Source: Kiritimatiellia bacterium (GTDB lineage Bacteria; Verrucomicrobiota; Kiritimatiellia; SLAD01). Taken from it: a stretch of 9,131 nt of DNA. The stretch covers positions 1 to 9,131 of the forward strand of contig SLAD01000131.1 in NCBI GenBank assembly GCA_007126995.1, read 5' to 3'. The position numbers and the translations under genes were made by a program. The notes under the pieces were generated by a model. It was not told where the DNA came from, did not search any database, and saw only the letters and a program-made list of their open reading frames with translations. Below are positions 6,328-9,131 of the stretch, in pieces (the first letter of the stretch is position 1; each line of letters starts with the position of its first letter).

Positions 6328-6737
6328 ATTTTCGCAAGCAACTCAAGGCAGAGACCGTCGGCTTCCAGCTCGCGCCGATGATCGATGTGGTCTTCCTGTT
6401 GCTCTGTTTCTTCATTACCAGCCAGATCTTTGCGCAATGGGAAACCGAAATCGATATCACCCTGCCGACCGCCGAAACGGGTCAGGTTCCCGAACGCTTG
6501 CCGGGTGAAATCATTATCAACATTCGCAGCGACGGCGAAACCATCATCAATGCGCAGCCGGTGCCGCCCGCGCAATTGGCCGACATGTTAACCCGGATCG
6601 CCGAAATGTTTCCGGGACAGCCCGTGCTGATTCGCGCAGACCGGTTAACACCGTATGAAGAGGTCATACGCGTGCTGGATCTGTGCCGACAAGCCGATAT
6701 CTGGAATATCTCCTTTGCGACCGGCGTGCCGGAATGA
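6324..6737 (+). CDS. exbD: ExbD/TolR family biopolymer transport protein
   Basis: This 137-residue protein is the partner of the ExbB-like channel. It has a short cytoplasmic N-terminus (MNFRKQLKAE), one membrane helix APMIDVVFLLLCFFITSQIF with the proton-carrying Asp at residue 21, and a periplasmic domain with ITLPTAETG, IIINIRSDGE and VLIRADRLTPYEEVIRVLDLC. The last segment is the usual ExbD peptidoglycan/partner-binding fold. The start is GTG at 6324, overlapping the exbB stop as GTGA, which indicates translational coupling. The stop overlaps the next gene's ATG as ATGA. Length and layout are normal for the family, with nothing missing. Confidence 0.93.
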   Translation: MNFRKQLKAETVGFQLAPMIDVVFLLLCFFITSQIFAQWETEIDITLPTAETGQVPERLPGEIIINIRSDGETIINAQPVPPAQLADMLTRIAEMFPGQPVLIRADRLTPYEEVIRVLDLCRQADIWNISFATGVPE

Positions 6738-9037
6738 TCCGCGCCTTCATCCAGTTGACCTTGCTCGTGGGCTTGCTTTTGGGTGGGACGGGCGCGCACG
6801 CGTTTGAGCCCGAGAATCAAATGCAGTTTGCGGACGCGTTATATGCGCGCGGTCTTTATGACCTGGCCTTGGACGAGTATTTACTGATCTCACGTGAAGC
6901 CGGTGACTTCCCGCGCATGGATGTGGTGCTATACCGCATCGGCGAAAGTCATCGTCGCTTGCAGAGTCCGCAGGCCGCGGAACGTTTCTATTTGCGCTTG
7001 CAGCGCGAACATCCGAGCAGTGCCTATGCCGAGCGGGCCGCGTTTCGCCGGGCCGAGGTGCTGTTGACGTTGGGGCGACCGGGCGACGCCCTGCCGCTAT
7101 TCGAGGCGCTGCTGAAAGATGAGTCGCTGGCGCCGGCGTTGGTCGCGCCCAGCCTCTATTACTACGGCGACGCCGCCCGCCAACTGGGACGCACGGACAC
7201 CGCCAGTGATGCCTTTGCTTCGGTCATTGAGCAGCACGCCGATTCGCCGTTTGCCGCCTATGCCGCGCTGGACCTTGCGCAATTACTGCAAGCGGATCCG
7301 GCCCGACACGATGAGGTGTTGCCGCTGCTTCAGTCCGTCAATGCCGCCCCACCAACGGAAGCCGTTGCGTTGGAGGGATTGTTTCGCGAAGCCGACTGGC
7401 ATTTTCGGCAAGGGGATTACGAAGCCGCGGTCGTGCTGTACGATCGCCTCCTGCGCGATCATCCCGACAGCCGCCGTGCGCGCGAGGCCCGGCTACAAGC
7501 GGCGTGGTCCCGTCATCACACCGGCGCCTTCGCGGAAAGCGCCGCGCTGGCATCGGCGGCACTGGACGAAGAGCCGGCTATCGAGCAGGCAGCGGAATGG
7601 TGGTACGTGCTGGCGAACGCACAACGGCAGTTGCTACGGGCCGATGATGCGCGAGCGAGTTATCAACGCGTGAAGGACCTGGCACCGGACAGCGATTGGG
7701 CGCGCATTGCCGTCTATGAAATGGCGGTGGTGGCGTTTCGTCAGGATGATTTTGATCAGGCGATTGAGGCCGCGCGCCAGATCGAGCCCGACCCGGCGCT
7801 GCGCCAGGATCTCTATTGGTTGTTGGCCGAATCCTATGCCTCGATCGGTCGTCACGATGAGGCTGTGCAGTATTATCGCCGACTGATCGACGCCGCCCCG
7901 GACGGGGAGTACGCGCCGCGGGCGCTGTACCGGCTAGGCCGCGTGCTGCAGCAACGACAGGACCATGCACAGGCCGCGCGCACCTTCCGCTCGCTGGCGG
8001 ACCAGTTTCCGGACCACGACCTAGCGCCGCAGGCGCTCATGTCGGCGGCGCTAAGTATGGCGCTGCAGGGCGAGCACGAGGGGGCGGTGAGCGATTGGCG
8101 ACGCTTATTGGCGGAATACTCTGAGGCAGAAATGGTCGGCGAGGCGCGCTATCAACTGGCGTTAACAAAGTTGCAGATGGGAGAATCGGACGCCGCACGC
8201 GACGCATTTGACGACTATATCGAGCAGCATCCGGGCGGGGTGTGGGCGGCCGAGGCGCATTATCGACTCGGGATACTCTGGCAGGAAGCTGACGAGGCCG
8301 CACAGGCCGAGCAGGCGTTTCGTGCCGCGCTCGACGCGGAACCCGAGAACCGATTAGCGGAACGCGTGCAATATCGCTTGGCTGTCACCCTGCACGAGCA
8401 GGAAAAAGATGCCGAAGCCGCAGCGCTGTTGCAGGAGTTGCTGACTTCAGCAACGCGCGAGACCTTGCCACTGCCCCTGATCGAATGGCTGACTCGCTAT
8501 CGCTTGGCGGCGTCGGCGTATGCGGAGGCGGAGGAGGCCGCCGCGTTCTTTGTGGCGCGGGCGGATACGGCGGCGTGGCGTCAAATTGCGCACGCGTTAC
8601 TCGGCCAGGCGCATCGCGGGCAGCAGCACATTGAGGCGGCGATCACGGCTTTCGAGGCAAGCAAGGCGGAAGACGCGCGCACGCGTGAAGGCATCGAAGC
8701 GACGTGGCTGCTGGGAGAAATCCAACTGCAGCAGGGCGATCTGGAGCAGGCAACGGCGAACCTGGAGGATGCGGCGCGCCAAGCGTCAGCAGATGAATTA
8801 GTGGACGTGCGGGCGCGCAGCTATTTCGCGCTCGGCCGCGCATCGGAAAAGCAGGACGATCCGCGCCAAGCCGCGCGATACTTTTTGGCGGTAGCCTTGC
8901 TGTTTGACGATCCGGACTTCGTGCCGGAAGCGATGCATCGCGCGGCGCAAGCGCTGGACGCGCAAGGCCGCGTTGAGGAACAGCAACGTACCCTAGCCGA
9001 ACTGGCGGAACGCTATCCCAACTGGACCACGCCCTGA
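6734..9037 (+). CDS. Large periplasmic tetratricopeptide-repeat protein
   Basis: The 767-residue product begins with a signal peptide (MIRAFIQLTLLVGLLLGGTGAHA, cleavage likely after residue 23). The rest is almost wholly TPR helices, for example FADALYARGLYDLALDEY, AVVLYDRLLRDHPDSRRA, AVQYYRRLIDAAPDGEYA and ARTFRSLADQFPDHDLAP. Repeats run from near residue 27 to the end, with no enzyme domain visible. Such helical scaffolds bind other proteins. Here the partner is probably an envelope protein energised by ExbB/ExbD, by analogy with CpoB/YbgF, which has TPRs and sits with the Tol genes, although that protein is far shorter. ATG 6734 overlaps the exbD stop (ATGA), so translation is coupled. The composition is rich in Ala, Glu, Asp and Arg. 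It is the last gene of the operon. The exact role is unknown. Confidence 0.88.
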   Translation: MIRAFIQLTLLVGLLLGGTGAHAFEPENQMQFADALYARGLYDLALDEYLLISREAGDFPRMDVVLYRIGESHRRLQSPQAAERFYLRLQREHPSSAYAERAAFRRAEVLLTLGRPGDALPLFEALLKDESLAPALVAPSLYYYGDAARQLGRTDTASDAFASVIEQHADSPFAAYAALDLAQLLQADPARHDEVLPLLQSVNAAPPTEAVALEGLFREADWHFRQGDYEAAVVLYDRLLRDHPDSRRAREARLQAAWSRHHTGAFAESAALASAALDEEPAIEQAAEWWYVLANAQRQLLRADDARASYQRVKDLAPDSDWARIAVYEMAVVAFRQDDFDQAIEAARQIEPDPALRQDLYWLLAESYASIGRHDEAVQYYRRLIDAAPDGEYAPRALYRLGRVLQQRQDHAQAARTFRSLADQFPDHDLAPQALMSAALSMALQGEHEGAVSDWRRLLAEYSEAEMVGEARYQLALTKLQMGESDAARDAFDDYIEQHPGGVWAAEAHYRLGILWQEADEAAQAEQAFRAALDAEPENRLAERVQYRLAVTLHEQEKDAEAAALLQELLTSATRETLPLPLIEWLTRYRLAASAYAEAEEAAAFFVARADTAAWRQIAHALLGQAHRGQQHIEAAITAFEASKAEDARTREGIEATWLLGEIQLQQGDLEQATANLEDAARQASADELVDVRARSYFALGRASEKQDDPRQAARYFLAVALLFDDPDFVPEAMHRAAQALDAQGRVEEQQRTLAELAERYPNWTTP

Positions 9038-9048
9038 GGCCCCGGCCA

Positions 9049-9131
9049 TCAGCCCATTTTTTCGGCCACCTTATCCGCCAATTCGTCAATGGTGCGCGCG
9101 ACGGGGACGCCGACCGCATCGAACGCCTTGA
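9049..9131 (-). CDS. C-terminal end of a convergent gene, possibly succinyl-CoA synthetase alpha subunit
   Basis: Only the last 26 codons are present, read leftwards from the window edge to TGA (9051-9049): KAFDAVGVPVARTIDELADK and then VAEKMG. The pattern 'A-x-x-x-x-G-V-x-V-A-x-T-x-x-E-L' followed by a short helix resembles the tail of succinate-CoA ligase alpha subunits (SucD). It is too short for a firm call. It is convergent with the TPR gene, whose stop lies 11 bases away. No clear rho-independent terminator is visible between them. Confidence 0.4.
   Translation of the reverse strand, partial: KAFDAVGVPVARTIDELADKVAEKMG

Noticed and set aside
1..9131. CRISPR array, tRNA or rRNA
   Set aside because: No regularly spaced direct repeats, no cloverleaf with anticodon arm and no rRNA signature were seen on either strand.

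Overview
The window comes from a GC-rich Gram-negative bacterium. It encodes an outer-membrane TonB-dependent receptor and ExbB/ExbD inner-membrane proton-channel subunits, and most CDSs look strongly GC-biased at third codon positions. The taxon cannot be fixed from sequence alone. The FERYQ...RKPFG protein upstream of exbB reminds me of small secreted proteins in Verrucomicrobiota/Kiritimatiellota-like genomes, but that is recollection, not proof. The first ~360 bases are visibly more AT-rich than the rest and carry a truncated gene of a family often linked to insertion sequences, so this edge may be acquired DNA.

Layout. 1-262 (minus): 5' part of a DUF6788-like gene whose start is preceded by a 32-bp palindrome. 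303-711: no confident gene, but a cluster of small stem-loops including a REP/MITE-like palindromic module at 521-620. 712-2730 (plus): a complete TonB-dependent receptor. 2731-2910: a short gap with two tiny ORFs chained by ATGA overlaps into the next gene. 2911-3372 (plus): a small FMN-binding split-barrel (pyridoxamine-phosphate-oxidase-like) protein. 3384-4679 (minus): an RhlE-type DEAD-box RNA helicase, convergent with the previous gene. 4680-4928: a divergent intergenic region with a strong sigma-70-like promoter that predicts a leaderless mRNA. 4929-9037 (plus): a tight four-gene operon (secreted 216-aa protein, ExbB-like, ExbD-like, 767-aa periplasmic TPR protein). 9049-9131 (minus): the last 26 codons of a convergent gene, perhaps a succinyl-CoA synthetase alpha subunit.

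How they may work together. The ExbB/ExbD pair uses proton-motive force to energise an envelope process. The same operon encodes no TonB, TolA, TolB or Pal. It supplies instead a secreted protein with a GspC/PilP-like beta region and Arg/Glu coiled segment, and a very long TPR protein. This could be a variant TonB/Tol-type energising module, and the receptor at 712-2730 is a possible but unproven client. The operon is the best candidate here for a poorly described system. The rest of the window looks like ordinary chromosomal content.
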